Below, piece after piece: positions 26,342 through 35,379 of a DNA stretch of 64,000 nucleotides. The position numbers and the translations under genes are program-made. The DNA is from CAWEQO01 sp963811225 (lineage in GTDB: Bacteria > Chloroflexota > Anaerolineae > Anaerolineales > Anaerolineaceae), in contig CAWEQO010000007.1 in the NCBI GenBank assembly GCA_963811225.1, forward strand, positions 62,001 through 126,000. The letters run 5' to 3'. Under the pieces are notes generated by a model. That model searched no databases. It was not told the DNA's origin and worked only from the letters and a program-made list of their open reading frames with translations. Position 1 is the stretch's first letter. Each line of letters opens with the position of its first letter.

Positions 26342-27958
26342 TTACGGACTGACTGACTCCAGCTCGTAAAAATTGATGCCGTCGTCGTAGCGGAGCGTGA
26401 GGCGCGGGTCCACAGCGGAATACCAGACGGTGGATTTGCCGCCAACCGTGACCTTGACGGTATCAAACTCGCCTGCGGGCACCTGGACAGCCTCAGCGCT
26501 CTGCATCTCGATCAGCTCTTCGGAAACTGTGGGCTGGCTGGAATTGGTCAGGCTGTCCCACTGCAACAGCCTGCCAAAATTCACCAGGCGGCTTTCGCCA
26601 GGGTTCAGCTGCAGGTTTCCTCCACGCCAGGGCCACTCGTGTTCCACCAGAAGTTCGTCCGGGCGATCCGCTTGCAGTGTATTCCCATCGACCGTTGTAA
26701 CCAGGGCATCGGCCGTAACAGTGGAATGGTACTGGCTTCCGTTCTCGAACTGGGTGTCGTAGGTGAACGAGTGCAGATGCATGGTATCGGCATCCCATTG
26801 GGCGGTCCATTGAGCGGTGTTACCGTTATCGATCCAGGTGCTGCTGCCGACGGTGATCTCATAGCCCTTGACCCGACGCCGGCAATCCAGCTGAAGATAG
26901 GTGTCCAACGGCTGCACCGTGCAAGAGACACTGCCTACCTTGTCACCGGCCCGGTTAACCACCTGATACTCGTAGGAGATGACATGATCCAGTTCACCAG
27001 GAAGGAAGGAAACGCCCTTCTGAGCGGTCAACTGCGGGTTGAGCGTGACGTACAGGGTCATTCCGGCCACGACAACGTACAGCAGGCCGGACACAATCAG
27101 CGGCCAGTAGATAGAAAACCAACCGGACTGCCGGGCTGCGGCAGGCTGAAGCTCAACTGGGTCAACAAGGCCGGGGGCTTCTGCAGACGGCACAGCCGAA
27201 GCCGGTTCGGGCGTCACCCGGCGCAGGAGCCACAGGCCCACAGCCAGGATCAGCAGACCGGCCAAAGCGGTCCAGACGGAAGGGAATGGGATCGGGAATT
27301 CGGTTTGGGGGGCAAACAGGCCAACCAAACCGAAGGCGGCTGCCAGGCTGTTATTCGCGAAGTGCACCAGCATCCCGGCGAACAGGGACTGCGTACGCCA
27401 GACCACATAACCGAGCAGGAAGGCCAGCGGCAGCAGGGCGGGCAAGCCCGTCAGACGGAAGTGATAGAAAGCGAACATCAGGCTGCTGAAGAGGATGGCA
27501 ACCACAGCCGTCTTGCGCTTTTCGTAAGCGCCTTGCACGACACCGCGGAAAAGGGTCTCTTCGCCGAGAGGCGCGAAGATGGCCAGGGCTGCGGCGTACA
27601 GGAAGCCTTCGAAGGCGTTGGAGGGCAGCATGCCGGTGGGAATATCGACCGGAGGCTGACCGGTGACCTGCATCATAAAGATGTCGATGAAACCGGCGAA
27701 CAGCCAGCCGCCGATGCCGAGCAGCAGGCAGAGCAGCACGACACGCCATGAAATGGGGTTCAGGCGCAGGCCCTGGCGCAAGGGGACGTGTTGGAAGCGC
27801 AGGAACAGCACCGCCGGCAGCCCAATGCACAGCACCTCTGTGCCGATCAGGCCCCAACCAAGGCTGAGCAGCTGCATCACCGAGCCGAGAGTCAATACCA
27901 GGACGATGGAAATAAGGAACAAAACATTTGCCGAGCGAATGGATATGGAAGACTTCAT
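26342..27958 (-). CDS. CPBP-family intramembrane metalloprotease with extracytoplasmic C-terminal domain
   Basis: 538 residues. The first about 250 form a multi-TM domain with the CPBP (CAAX protease/bacteriocin-processing, Abi) motifs: EETLFRG, FAFYHF and HFANNSLA, supplying the Glu and His metal ligands. After a further TM (YWPLIVSGLLYVVVAGMTLY) comes a beta-rich domain of about 230 residues (VISYEYQVVNRAGDKVGSVS onward) that resembles DUF3108-type lipid- or surface-associated domains only loosely. CPBP proteases cleave within the membrane or process prenylated or secreted peptides; the target here is unknown. Confidence 0.82.
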   Translation of the reverse strand: MKSSISIRSANVLFLISIVLVLTLGSVMQLLSLGWGLIGTEVLCIGLPAVLFLRFQHVPLRQGLRLNPISWRVVLLCLLLGIGGWLFAGFIDIFMMQVTGQPPVDIPTGMLPSNAFEGFLYAAALAIFAPLGEETLFRGVVQGAYEKRKTAVVAILFSSLMFAFYHFRLTGLPALLPLAFLLGYVVWRTQSLFAGMLVHFANNSLAAAFGLVGLFAPQTEFPIPFPSVWTALAGLLILAVGLWLLRRVTPEPASAVPSAEAPGLVDPVELQPAAARQSGWFSIYWPLIVSGLLYVVVAGMTLYVTLNPQLTAQKGVSFLPGELDHVISYEYQVVNRAGDKVGSVSCTVQPLDTYLQLDCRRRVKGYEITVGSSTWIDNGNTAQWTAQWDADTMHLHSFTYDTQFENGSQYHSTVTADALVTTVDGNTLQADRPDELLVEHEWPWRGGNLQLNPGESRLVNFGRLLQWDSLTNSSQPTVSEELIEMQSAEAVQVPAGEFDTVKVTVGGKSTVWYSAVDPRLTLRYDDGINFYELESVSP

Positions 27959-28048
27959 GTTCTTATCTTTCTATTTGCTGTCTGGTGACAAATTGCGATT
28001 ATTGTAAAATGGATCGATCAAATCAGCACCTGTAAAACATCCTCATAT

Positions 28049-28077
28049 TTGGAAATTTTGTCAGTCTTTGCTATACT
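28049..28077 (+). promoter_or_regulatory. Putative promoter of the GT9 pair
   Basis: TTGGAA (28049-28054), a 17-bp spacer and TATACT (28072-28077). It would give a 5' leader of about 170 nt before ATG 28254, in which no known riboswitch was recognised. Confidence 0.5.
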
Positions 28078-28253
28078 TGGAGCAGATGTAAACGCTCAGG
28101 TGTAAGGGGGGAATGGATCGAGCGGCAGAGAAGCAGCGCCCGTTCGAGTATCCATCCGACGAATGTCGATCGAAATCAAAACCATAATTTTATATACGCA
28201 CGAAAGGCCAAAGCGTTCCGGCGCGCTGGGGTATTTCTATTGGTAGACTGTGG

Positions 28254-29465
28254 ATGAAGCCTAAAAATTATTATATTCCGAACGTCAAAAAGATCGCGAT
28301 CTTGCGCGCGCTGGTTTTAGGAGATCTGATCTTCTCGCTGCCGGCACTGGATGCGCTGCATACGACCTATCCAGAAGCGGAGATGCTCTATCTCGGCCGG
28401 CCGTGGCACGCTCACTACCTGCCGGGGCGCATCCCAGGGGTGGAGCGGGTGATCTCCTTCCACGACTCGGGCGGCGAAGTCAACGGCGAGCTGGGCTATT
28501 TGATCGACCCGGAGGAGCAGGAGGCCTTCTTCCAAAAGGTGAAGGCCGAGCAAATCGATCTGGCCGTGCAGCTGCATGGCGGCGGAAGCGCCTCAAACGC
28601 CTTCGTGAAGAGGCTGGGGGCGCGGGTAAGCATCGGGGCACGCGAGCCGCGGGCGCCGGCGCTGGACCGCTGGATCCCGTACGTCTTTCAGCAGCACGAG
28701 ACGATGCGCGGTCTGGAGATTGCCGCTCTGGGCGGGGCAGTCACCCGCAGCCTGCTGCCGCGCTTAGCCGTTCTGGATGCAGACCTGGCGGCGGCGGCGC
28801 CCTTCCTGGAGCGGATCGACGGGCCGTTTGCGGTCATCCATGCAGGCGCTAGAGATGTGCGCCGCTGCTGGCCGCCTGAAAAGTTCGCCCAGGTGGGGGA
28901 TGCCCTCAAGCGCCGGTTTGGATTGGAAGTGGCGCTGACCGGCTCCGGGATCGACGACCAACGGCCCGACCAGGTCGCGGCGGCAATGCAGGAAACCGCG
29001 CTCAATTTGTCGGGCGAGCTGTCGCTCTCGGCGCTGACCGGGCTGCTTTCGAAGGCGGAACTGGTGATCGGGAACGACACCGGCCCCCTGCACCTGGCGC
29101 TGTCGGTGGGGGCGCGGTCGGTGGGGCTGTTCTGGTCGGAATATGCGGTCAAGTCGCTGCCGCTGACACGCGCCGGCTTCCTGCCGCTGATCGCCTGGGA
29201 TAATCACTGCCCCTTGTGTGGCCGGCCGGCAGGAGAGGACGTTGTGGAAGGGACGGCTACGGCGGGCTGCCGGCATGAGGCGTCGTTTGTGGCGAGCATT
29301 GAGGTGGATGAGGTACTGCGGGCGGTCGAACAGGTATTGGAGGAGAATCATGGAGTATGGGATCATTCCGAACGTCAAAAAGATTGCGGTGCTGCGGGCG
29401 CTGGTGCTGGGCGACCTGATCTTCGCCCTGCCGGCGCTGGAAGCCCTGTCGAACACCTACCCTGA
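28254..29465 (+). CDS. Glycosyltransferase family 9 (heptosyltransferase-like), copy 1
   Basis: 403 residues. GT9 landmarks are LRALVLGDLIFSLPALDAL at the N-terminus, FAVIHAGARDVRRCWPPEKF for the donor domain, and ELVIGNDTGPLHLALSVGA, the ADP-heptose-type nucleotide-sugar binding motif. A C-terminal CPLCGRP plus CRHEASF may bind a metal. Family members transfer a sugar from an ADP- or NDP-sugar to an envelope glycan; Chloroflexota generally lack LPS, so another acceptor is likely. The reading frame runs 116 bp into copy 2, so the last about 38 residues are unlike GT9 and arise from overlap. Confidence 0.85.
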   Translation: MKPKNYYIPNVKKIAILRALVLGDLIFSLPALDALHTTYPEAEMLYLGRPWHAHYLPGRIPGVERVISFHDSGGEVNGELGYLIDPEEQEAFFQKVKAEQIDLAVQLHGGGSASNAFVKRLGARVSIGAREPRAPALDRWIPYVFQQHETMRGLEIAALGGAVTRSLLPRLAVLDADLAAAAPFLERIDGPFAVIHAGARDVRRCWPPEKFAQVGDALKRRFGLEVALTGSGIDDQRPDQVAAAMQETALNLSGELSLSALTGLLSKAELVIGNDTGPLHLALSVGARSVGLFWSEYAVKSLPLTRAGFLPLIAWDNHCPLCGRPAGEDVVEGTATAGCRHEASFVASIEVDEVLRAVEQVLEENHGVWDHSERQKDCGAAGAGAGRPDLRPAGAGSPVEHLP

Positions 29466-30501
29466 GGCCGAGATCGTCTATCTGGGGCATGAATGGCACA
29501 AGCACTTCATCCCAGGGCGCATCCCCGGCATCGACCGGGTGGAGGCGTTCTCGCATTCGCAAGTGGATTACGAAGACCTGGGCTTCATGATCGATCCCGA
29601 GGAAGCGGAGGACTTCTTCGCCCGCATGCGCGCCGAGCAGTTCGATCTGGCGATCCAACTGCAAGTTAGCGGCACCAATGCAAACCCGTTCATCCGGCGG
29701 CTGGATGCTCGCGTCAGCATCGGCTCACGCGAACTGGGCAAACGTGAGGCGGCGCCGCTCGACCGCTGGATCCCGTATGAGTACTACCAGAACGAGGTTA
29801 TGCGCTTGCTGGAGGTCGTTTCGCTGGCGGGGGCGCGCACCTGCAATCCCTTCCCGCGTTTGAATGTGCTCGACTCGGACCTGGAAGCGGCCCAACCGTT
29901 CGTGGAGGGGATCGGGCGGCCGTTCGTGGTGCTGCATACCGGGGCGCGCGACATCCGGCGCTGCTGGACCAAGACGAAGTTCGCCCAGGTGGCGGATGAG
30001 CTGAAGATCTCGGGCTTGGAGGTCGTGCTGACGGGCCTGCCCATCGACGAAGAACGGACCGAGGCGATTGGGGAGATGATGGCCGAGAAACCGGTGAACC
30101 TGGTTGGCGAGCTGTCGCTGGCGGCGCTGACCGGGCTGCTGTCACAGGCCGCACTGGTGATCAGCAATGACACCGGCGTGCTGCACCTGGCGCTGGCGAT
30201 TGGGACCAAGGCGATGGGGCTGTTCTGGGCGGAGTATTTGACCAAGTCGCTGCCGCTGACGCGCAAGAATTTCCTGCCGCTGATCGGCTGGGACCGGCGC
30301 TGCCCCAAGTGCGGGCTGTTCCTGGACCAATTCGAGACGGTGCGGGTGGACCCGGGGCGGCCATGCGATCACATGGTGTCGTTCATCGACACGATCGGGG
30401 TGGATGATGCGCTGGAGGCGGCCCGCAGGCTGCTGGAGGAGTATCCGCAGGCGGATGGGTCCACAGACACCGACCTCAAAACAATCTCGAAAGATCGTTA
30501 A
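29350..30501 (+). CDS. Glycosyltransferase family 9 (heptosyltransferase-like), copy 2
   Basis: 383 residues from ATG 29350, preceded by GGAGGAGA. It aligns end to end with copy 1: IPNVKKIAVLRALVLGDLIF at the start is nearly identical, followed by VLHTGARDIRRCWTKTKF and LVISNDTGVLHLALAIGTKA. A CPKCGLF/CDHMVSF pair parallels the Cys/His sites of copy 1. The two genes are a tandem duplication and probably act in sequence on the same glycan, or one has changed specificity. The TAA stop lies inside the stem of the terminator. Confidence 0.88.
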   Translation: MEYGIIPNVKKIAVLRALVLGDLIFALPALEALSNTYPEAEIVYLGHEWHKHFIPGRIPGIDRVEAFSHSQVDYEDLGFMIDPEEAEDFFARMRAEQFDLAIQLQVSGTNANPFIRRLDARVSIGSRELGKREAAPLDRWIPYEYYQNEVMRLLEVVSLAGARTCNPFPRLNVLDSDLEAAQPFVEGIGRPFVVLHTGARDIRRCWTKTKFAQVADELKISGLEVVLTGLPIDEERTEAIGEMMAEKPVNLVGELSLAALTGLLSQAALVISNDTGVLHLALAIGTKAMGLFWAEYLTKSLPLTRKNFLPLIGWDRRCPKCGLFLDQFETVRVDPGRPCDHMVSFIDTIGVDDALEAARRLLEEYPQADGSTDTDLKTISKDR

Positions 30502-30551
30502 CAATAATCGGACAGGCACAAGCGGATTGTGCCTGTCCGATTATTGTTAAC
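30497..30551. terminator. Bidirectional terminator, 25-bp perfect stem including a stop codon
   Basis: Arms 30497-30521 and 30527-30551 with a 5-nt loop. The stop codon of the upstream gene (30499-30501) is part of the stem. Confidence 0.88.
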
Positions 30552-30568
30552 CAACCGCTGAGCGTGCC

Positions 30569-31375
30569 TCAGATCAGGCGCAGCCGAGCCACCAGGACCG
30601 GGGGGATTTCGCTGTAGCGGCCGCTCCAGGAGAGCGGGTGTTTGGATTCCATATCCGATGGGAAGGCGCGCTCCTCCAGGCCATCCAGCACGAAACCGAC
30701 CCGGAAACCGGCGCTAAGCAAGGTTTGCAGGGGGCGGTGGAAATACAACTGGGCCTGCGGCTGGCCGCGCATCGCCAGGCCGCGGTTGACGGTAGGGGTC
30801 ATGTAGCCCCAGACACGGATCGAGTACTGGGTGACGATCTCGCCTTCCAGATCGATCTCTTCAGCAGCGTGGCCGCTGTGGGGATTGTTGAAGCAGGGGT
30901 GCATGATGGAGAAGACAAAGCTGCCGCCGGGCTTGAGGAGACGAGACAGCGCCCGGAAGAGCGGGTCGATCTCGGCAATGTCGAACAGGGCCATGCTGCA
31001 CAGCGCGGCGTCGAAGCTGCGCTCGCCAAGAGCCAGCAGCGCCTGCTCGTCGGTGGCGTCCAGGACATGATAGTCGATCCGGTCCGGATGATCGACCGCC
31101 CGGCGGCGAGCATGCTCGATCATCTCGGCGGAGAAATCGAAGGCAGTCACCTGTGCGCCCATGGCCGCCAGGCGGCGGGAGGTGAGCCCGTTGCCGCAGG
31201 CTGCGTCCAAGACGTGCGCGCCGGGTTGAACCGGCAGCAAACGCTCGACGGCCGGCCAGATCAGCGTCTCGACGAAGTCGTTGCCCTCCCCCATGCGCTC
31301 ATCCCAAAACCTGGCGTTCGCGTTCCAAACCCGGCGGGTCTCTTCGTTCGCATCCTCGCGATCGTTTGTGGTCAT
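30569..31375 (-). CDS. Class I SAM-dependent methyltransferase
   Basis: 268 residues. ATG 31375 was chosen because GGAGG lies six bases upstream; the ATG at 31387 is itself part of that ribosome-binding site. Motif I is VLDAACGNGLTSRRLA, with an acidic residue at the end of beta-2 (VTAFDFSAEMI), motif III/IV DAALCSMALFDI and post-motif LLKPGGSFVFSIMHPCF. This is a complete Methyltransf_11/25-type fold. The acceptor substrate is unknown. Monocistronic. Confidence 0.88.
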   Translation of the reverse strand: MTTNDREDANEETRRVWNANARFWDERMGEGNDFVETLIWPAVERLLPVQPGAHVLDAACGNGLTSRRLAAMGAQVTAFDFSAEMIEHARRRAVDHPDRIDYHVLDATDEQALLALGERSFDAALCSMALFDIAEIDPLFRALSRLLKPGGSFVFSIMHPCFNNPHSGHAAEEIDLEGEIVTQYSIRVWGYMTPTVNRGLAMRGQPQAQLYFHRPLQTLLSAGFRVGFVLDGLEERAFPSDMESKHPLSWSGRYSEIPPVLVARLRLI

Positions 31376-31524
31376 GATTGCCTCCATTTATCCGGATGGT
31401 TGGATTGTACTATGGATAAAAGGTGAGTCGTCAATCCGGCAGTAGTCAAACAGGCCAAGAGGAATTCCCTCGGCCTGTTTGGCTACTTGCAGGCAAAGCC
31501 TGAAATTTTCACTCGTTTTCAGCG

Positions 31525-32343
31525 CTATGTGGATATTTTCTCGGATGAAATTTTGAACACCCAGGTCGTAACCGGCTGGCTAAAGCCCTTCAATTCCAGC
31601 CGGCGCGGTTCCAGGCCCGACCGATCCGTCAAGCCGGCCTGCTCCAAAACTTCCTCGCTCATCAGGATCTCGCCGACTTGCGCATGGGAAGCCAAGCGGG
31701 CTCCCATGTTGGCGGCCTCACCGAGCACGGTGATGTTACGCAGCCCTTCTTGCGAGCCAACGCTGCCGAAATAAGCCCGGCCGGTATGCACGCCAACGCC
31801 AACCGGCACCCAGGGGCCGTGCGGGTCATTGTGGCCGGTCGCTTCCAGCAGCTTGCGGGCGGTATCGTAGGCCCTGGCAACGTAACCCTCACCGACGATG
31901 CCGGGAAAAAACAGCCCGGTCACCTCATCGCCCATCATTTTCTCGATAAAGGCGCTGGAGCGGGCCAGGACATCGGTGGCGGTTTGAAAAAAGCGGTCGA
32001 TCAAGCGGCTGAACTCGGTGTTCCCCATCCGCTCGGAGAGCGCGGTCGAACCGCGCACATCGGCAAACAGGAGCGCCATATCAACCTCGGCACCGCCGGG
32101 ATGTTTTTGGGCAAACAGATCGCAGGCGTTGCAAATCTCGGGATGATAGTTGGAGGGACGGCGGCCTGTCACCGTCCTCACGATCACGCCGCCGATTCCC
32201 TCAAAGGGGCTGAAGCACAACTTGCAGCGGGGGCTCTTGGGCAGATGCTTAAAGATCGTACGCATCATCCGCTCACTCGGTTGATAACCCTGCGTGACGA
32301 TGTTACGCCAATAATCTTCAGGTTTTTGTGAATCCTTCGACAT
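31525..32343 (-). CDS. Class III adenylate/guanylate cyclase with N-terminal Cys pairs
   Basis: 272 residues. The C-terminal domain is a class III cyclase: metal Asp95 in LLFADVRGST, Lys135 and Asp139 in EKMMGDE, GVGVHTGRAYFGSVG, and the transition-state Asn and Arg in ITVLGEAANMGARL, where the usual base-contacting Asp is Glu. The N-terminal 85 residues have CKLC (40-43) and CNAC (71-74), spaced for a zinc or iron-sulfur site that could sense redox or metal state. No TM segment is present, so it is cytosolic. It probably makes cAMP (or cGMP). Confidence 0.87.
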   Translation of the reverse strand: MSKDSQKPEDYWRNIVTQGYQPSERMMRTIFKHLPKSPRCKLCFSPFEGIGGVIVRTVTGRRPSNYHPEICNACDLFAQKHPGGAEVDMALLFADVRGSTALSERMGNTEFSRLIDRFFQTATDVLARSSAFIEKMMGDEVTGLFFPGIVGEGYVARAYDTARKLLEATGHNDPHGPWVPVGVGVHTGRAYFGSVGSQEGLRNITVLGEAANMGARLASHAQVGEILMSEEVLEQAGLTDRSGLEPRRLELKGFSQPVTTWVFKISSEKIST

Positions 32344-32566
32344 GATCTGCCCTTTCCGTCGTAGCGCTTCGGTCCATTTATTTTATGTCCATAGTAACTG
32401 TAGATTGGATATGCGCCGGATAATTACGACAATATTAGTCTACGTTTAGGATACCTGAAATGAAAGCCGGTGGCAAGTAAGTGATCTGCACGCAGATCCT
32501 GTGTGCCAGATTCGTTCCTACAGTACAATAGAAGCATGCACGGCATTCCACACAGCGGAGCGAACC

Positions 32567-33205
32567 ATGGTTAAACGATTGATCCTCGTGGCCGGAAACA
32601 TCGGATCGGGCAAGACCTCACTGACCGAGCGGATTGGCGAGCGGCTGGGCTGGCGAACGGCTTTCGAATCGGTAGCGGACAACCCCTACCTGCCTAACTT
32701 CTACGCCGACATGCACCAGTGGTCTTTTCACTTGCAGATCTTTTTCCTTGGTCACCGTGCGCAGCAGCACCTGGATTTGTGGGAAGACCCTCGTTCGGCG
32801 ATCATCGACCGCAGCATCTATGAAGACGCTTACATCTTCGCCCGGGCGCTGTACAGCATGGGCAACCTGTCGGAGCTGGACTACCAGTCTTACCGCAAGG
32901 TGTTCGATCTGATCGTGCGCACCCTGCCGCCACCGTCGCTGTTGATCTATTTAAAAGCGCCGGTCAGCGTGCTGGTGGAACGCATCCGGCGGCGCGGGCG
33001 GGACATGGAAACCGGCATCTCGCCGGATTACCTGGCCCTGTTAGAATCGTATTATGAAGATTGGATGCGCAACTTCGACCTGTGCCCTGTGCTGACCCTG
33101 CGCACCGACGACCTCGACTTTGTCCATCAGGCGCGCCACCTTAATACGGTGGTGGAGCGCATTCAAGACAAGCTGTCGGGGAAAGAGGAAGTGATCCTGG
33201 AGTAA
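32567..33205 (+). CDS. Deoxynucleoside kinase
   Basis: 212 residues from ATG 32567 (GGAG upstream; an upstream in-frame GTG at 32501 lacks one). P-loop VAGNIGSGKTSLTERI, substrate motif ESVADNPYLPNFYAD, the DRS motif AIIDRSIYEDAYIF and lid RRRGRDMETGIS place it in the dGK/dAK/dCK family. It salvages deoxynucleosides by 5'-phosphorylation. The next gene begins 2 bp after its stop, so they form an operon. Confidence 0.92.
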   Translation: MVKRLILVAGNIGSGKTSLTERIGERLGWRTAFESVADNPYLPNFYADMHQWSFHLQIFFLGHRAQQHLDLWEDPRSAIIDRSIYEDAYIFARALYSMGNLSELDYQSYRKVFDLIVRTLPPPSLLIYLKAPVSVLVERIRRRGRDMETGISPDYLALLESYYEDWMRNFDLCPVLTLRTDDLDFVHQARHLNTVVERIQDKLSGKEEVILE

Positions 33206-33207
33206 AT

Positions 33208-34059
33208 ATGAAATTCGGCATCAGCGTTCCAAATTTTGGTGATTATTTCGACGCGCGCCAAACGGCGCTGCTGGCGCGTGAAGCCGAAGAGGCCGGGTGG
33301 GACGGCTTCTTCGTGTGGGACCACCTGCACTGGTCGCCCTTCCCATCTGCGCCCGTGGCGGATCCGTGGATACTGCTCACGGCGGTTGCGCTCAACACCG
33401 CGCGGGTGCGGCTGGGCGCGCTGGTGACGCCGGTTTCCAGGCGGCGGCCGTGGAAGCTGGCGCGCGAGACGGTGACGCTCGATCGTCTTTCGAACGGGCG
33501 GCTGATCTTTGGCGCGGGGTTAGGCTACTTCGAGAAGGAAGAGTTCGAGAACTTCGGGGAGGTGACGGACCCGCGCGAACGAGGCGAGATGCTGGACGAG
33601 ACCCTGGACATCCTGACCGGGCTGTGGCTGGGCCAGCCGTTCAGCTATACCGGCAAGCACTACAACGTCCAGGAAGTGCAGTTCTCGCCCTCCGAGCGCC
33701 AGGAGCCGCGCATCCCGGTTTGGGTGGCGGGCATGTGGCCGAACCGCAAGCCCTTCCGGCGGGCGGCCCAGTGGGACGGGGCCGTGCCGATCTCGAAGGA
33801 AGACCGTTCGCTGTCGCCGGACGAGGTACGGGCGATCTTGGAGATCATCCGGCAGAACCGGCCGCCCTCCCCGCCAATTCCGTTTGACCTGACCGTCAGC
33901 GGCTGGACAGACGGCGGGCCGAAGAGCAATGCGGCCGATAGGGTCGGCCCGCTGCGGGATGCGGGGGCAACCTGGTGGATCGAGAGCTTCGATCCGTGGC
34001 GGTTCAATTTCAACCAGGCCCTGGATCGGGCCCAACAAGGCCCACCGAAAATCGATTAA
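33208..34059 (+). CDS. Luciferase-like (LLM class) flavin-dependent oxidoreductase
   Basis: 283 residues with the bacterial luciferase-like TIM barrel: FGISVPNFGDYFDARQTALL, WDGFFVWDHLHW, the RVRLGALVTPVSRRRPWKLA strand and FGAGLGYFEKEEFENFGE. Such enzymes use FMN or F420. The start directly follows the deoxynucleoside kinase. The substrate is unknown. Its 3' end overlaps the convergent galT frame by 50 bp. Confidence 0.85.
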   Translation: MKFGISVPNFGDYFDARQTALLAREAEEAGWDGFFVWDHLHWSPFPSAPVADPWILLTAVALNTARVRLGALVTPVSRRRPWKLARETVTLDRLSNGRLIFGAGLGYFEKEEFENFGEVTDPRERGEMLDETLDILTGLWLGQPFSYTGKHYNVQEVQFSPSERQEPRIPVWVAGMWPNRKPFRRAAQWDGAVPISKEDRSLSPDEVRAILEIIRQNRPPSPPIPFDLTVSGWTDGGPKSNAADRVGPLRDAGATWWIESFDPWRFNFNQALDRAQQGPPKID

Positions 34060-35185
34060 AAGGACAGAGCGGCAAAGTAGACAACACCGCCAGGAGGATC
34101 AAGGGAAGTATCCTGATCCTCCTGGCGGTGTTTTTTACTTCGCCGTTCAGTCTTTGCGGTAATGCACGCGAACTCAAGGCGCGCAGGCGCTCAGCGGCCT
34201 GTTCAGCAGTGATGTCGCGCTGGGGCATGCCGAGCAGTTCGAAGCCAACCATGAACTTGCGCACGGTGGCGGAGCGCAGCAGCGGGGGGTAATAGTGGGC
34301 GTGCAGATGCCAGCCGGGGTAGGCGGCCCCGTCCGTGGGGGTCTGGTGGAAGCCCATCGAGTAGGGGAAGGAGACCTCGAACAGGTTATCGTAGCGGGTG
34401 GTGACCTGCCGGATGATGTCGGCCAGATCGGAAGCCTCCCCGGGGGTCAGCTTGGGGAGGGAACCGACATGGCGGTGGGCGAGCAGCATGACCTCGAAGG
34501 GCCAGATTGCCCAGAAAGGCACCAGGGCGGTGAAATGCTGGTTGGCGAAAAGAATGCGGCTGCCATCCTGGCGTTCGGCTTCCAGATAATCGCACAACAG
34601 GCATGAGCCGTGCTCGTGGAGGTAGCGATCCTGCTGCGCCAGCTCTAAGGCAGGCTCGTTGGGGACGTGCCCGGTGGCCCACACCTGGCTGTGCGGATGG
34701 GGATTCGAAGCGCCCATCATCGCGCCCTTATTCTCGAAGACCTGCACGTAGCCGACCCAATCCTTCTGCCCCAGGTCCACAGTCTGCTCGGTCCAGGTGC
34801 GTACGACCGCTTCGATTTCGGGCTGGGTAAGCAAAGGCAGGCATAGATCGTGGCGGGGATGGAAGCAAACCACCCGGCATTCACCCACCTCCGCCTGGGC
34901 GGTAAACAGGCCAGCCTGAGGAGGCTCGAATGCGACTGTATCGGGCGGCAGCAGGGCCTGGAAGTCGTTAGGGAAGACGTAGGTAGAAGTGTAAGCGGGG
35001 TTGAGCTTGCCGCTGGTGCGGGCGTTGCCGGGGCACAGGTAGCAGGTCGGATCGTAGGGAGGCAAGTTTTCCGGGGGCGTTTTCTCCACCTGCCCGAGCC
35101 AGGGCCGCCTGGCCCGCTGCGGCGAGACCAGCACCGACTGCCCGGTCAGCAGGTTCAAGCGGCGATGCGGGCGGTTAAGGTTCAT
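34010..35185 (-). CDS. galT: Galactose-1-phosphate uridylyltransferase
   Basis: 391 residues. It exchanges UMP between UDP-glucose and galactose 1-phosphate in the Leloir pathway. Zinc-site CYLCPGN, the nucleotidyl-enzyme motif NPHPHSQVWA (canonical HPHxQ-type active site) and the C-terminal GWHLHAHYYPP are all present. Family homology ends at about residue 345 (AAERLRALSS); the last about 45 residues read through the convergent terminator and into the 3' end of the oxidoreductase gene. A single-base indel near 34175 would restore an early stop. No galK or galE is adjacent. Confidence 0.92.
   Translation of the reverse strand: MNLNRPHRRLNLLTGQSVLVSPQRARRPWLGQVEKTPPENLPPYDPTCYLCPGNARTSGKLNPAYTSTYVFPNDFQALLPPDTVAFEPPQAGLFTAQAEVGECRVVCFHPRHDLCLPLLTQPEIEAVVRTWTEQTVDLGQKDWVGYVQVFENKGAMMGASNPHPHSQVWATGHVPNEPALELAQQDRYLHEHGSCLLCDYLEAERQDGSRILFANQHFTALVPFWAIWPFEVMLLAHRHVGSLPKLTPGEASDLADIIRQVTTRYDNLFEVSFPYSMGFHQTPTDGAAYPGWHLHAHYYPPLLRSATVRKFMVGFELLGMPQRDITAEQAAERLRALSSRALPQRLNGEVKNTARRIRILPLILLAVLSTLPLCPFNRFSVGLVGPDPGPG
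34083..34136 (+). terminator. Intrinsic terminator, 19-bp perfect stem
   Basis: Arms 34083-34101 and 34114-34132 followed by TTTT. It terminates the kinase/oxidoreductase operon and lies inside the 3' extension of the convergent galT frame. Confidence 0.9.
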
Positions 35186-35379
35186 CGGGGAGTCTCCTGA
35201 AATAATGATATGATCATGGATAACTGCTCAAGCAGGCATATTGTTAAAGAGAAGCGCCACTGCCTGTTGGTAGGATGATTGTATCAGTTTTCCCGAAAAC
35301 GAGTTTTCCCCAATCCTGCAACCTATCCAGGCTTGTTCCGTATATGTTTATAGAAAAGGAAAGATCAGGAGCACAACTG

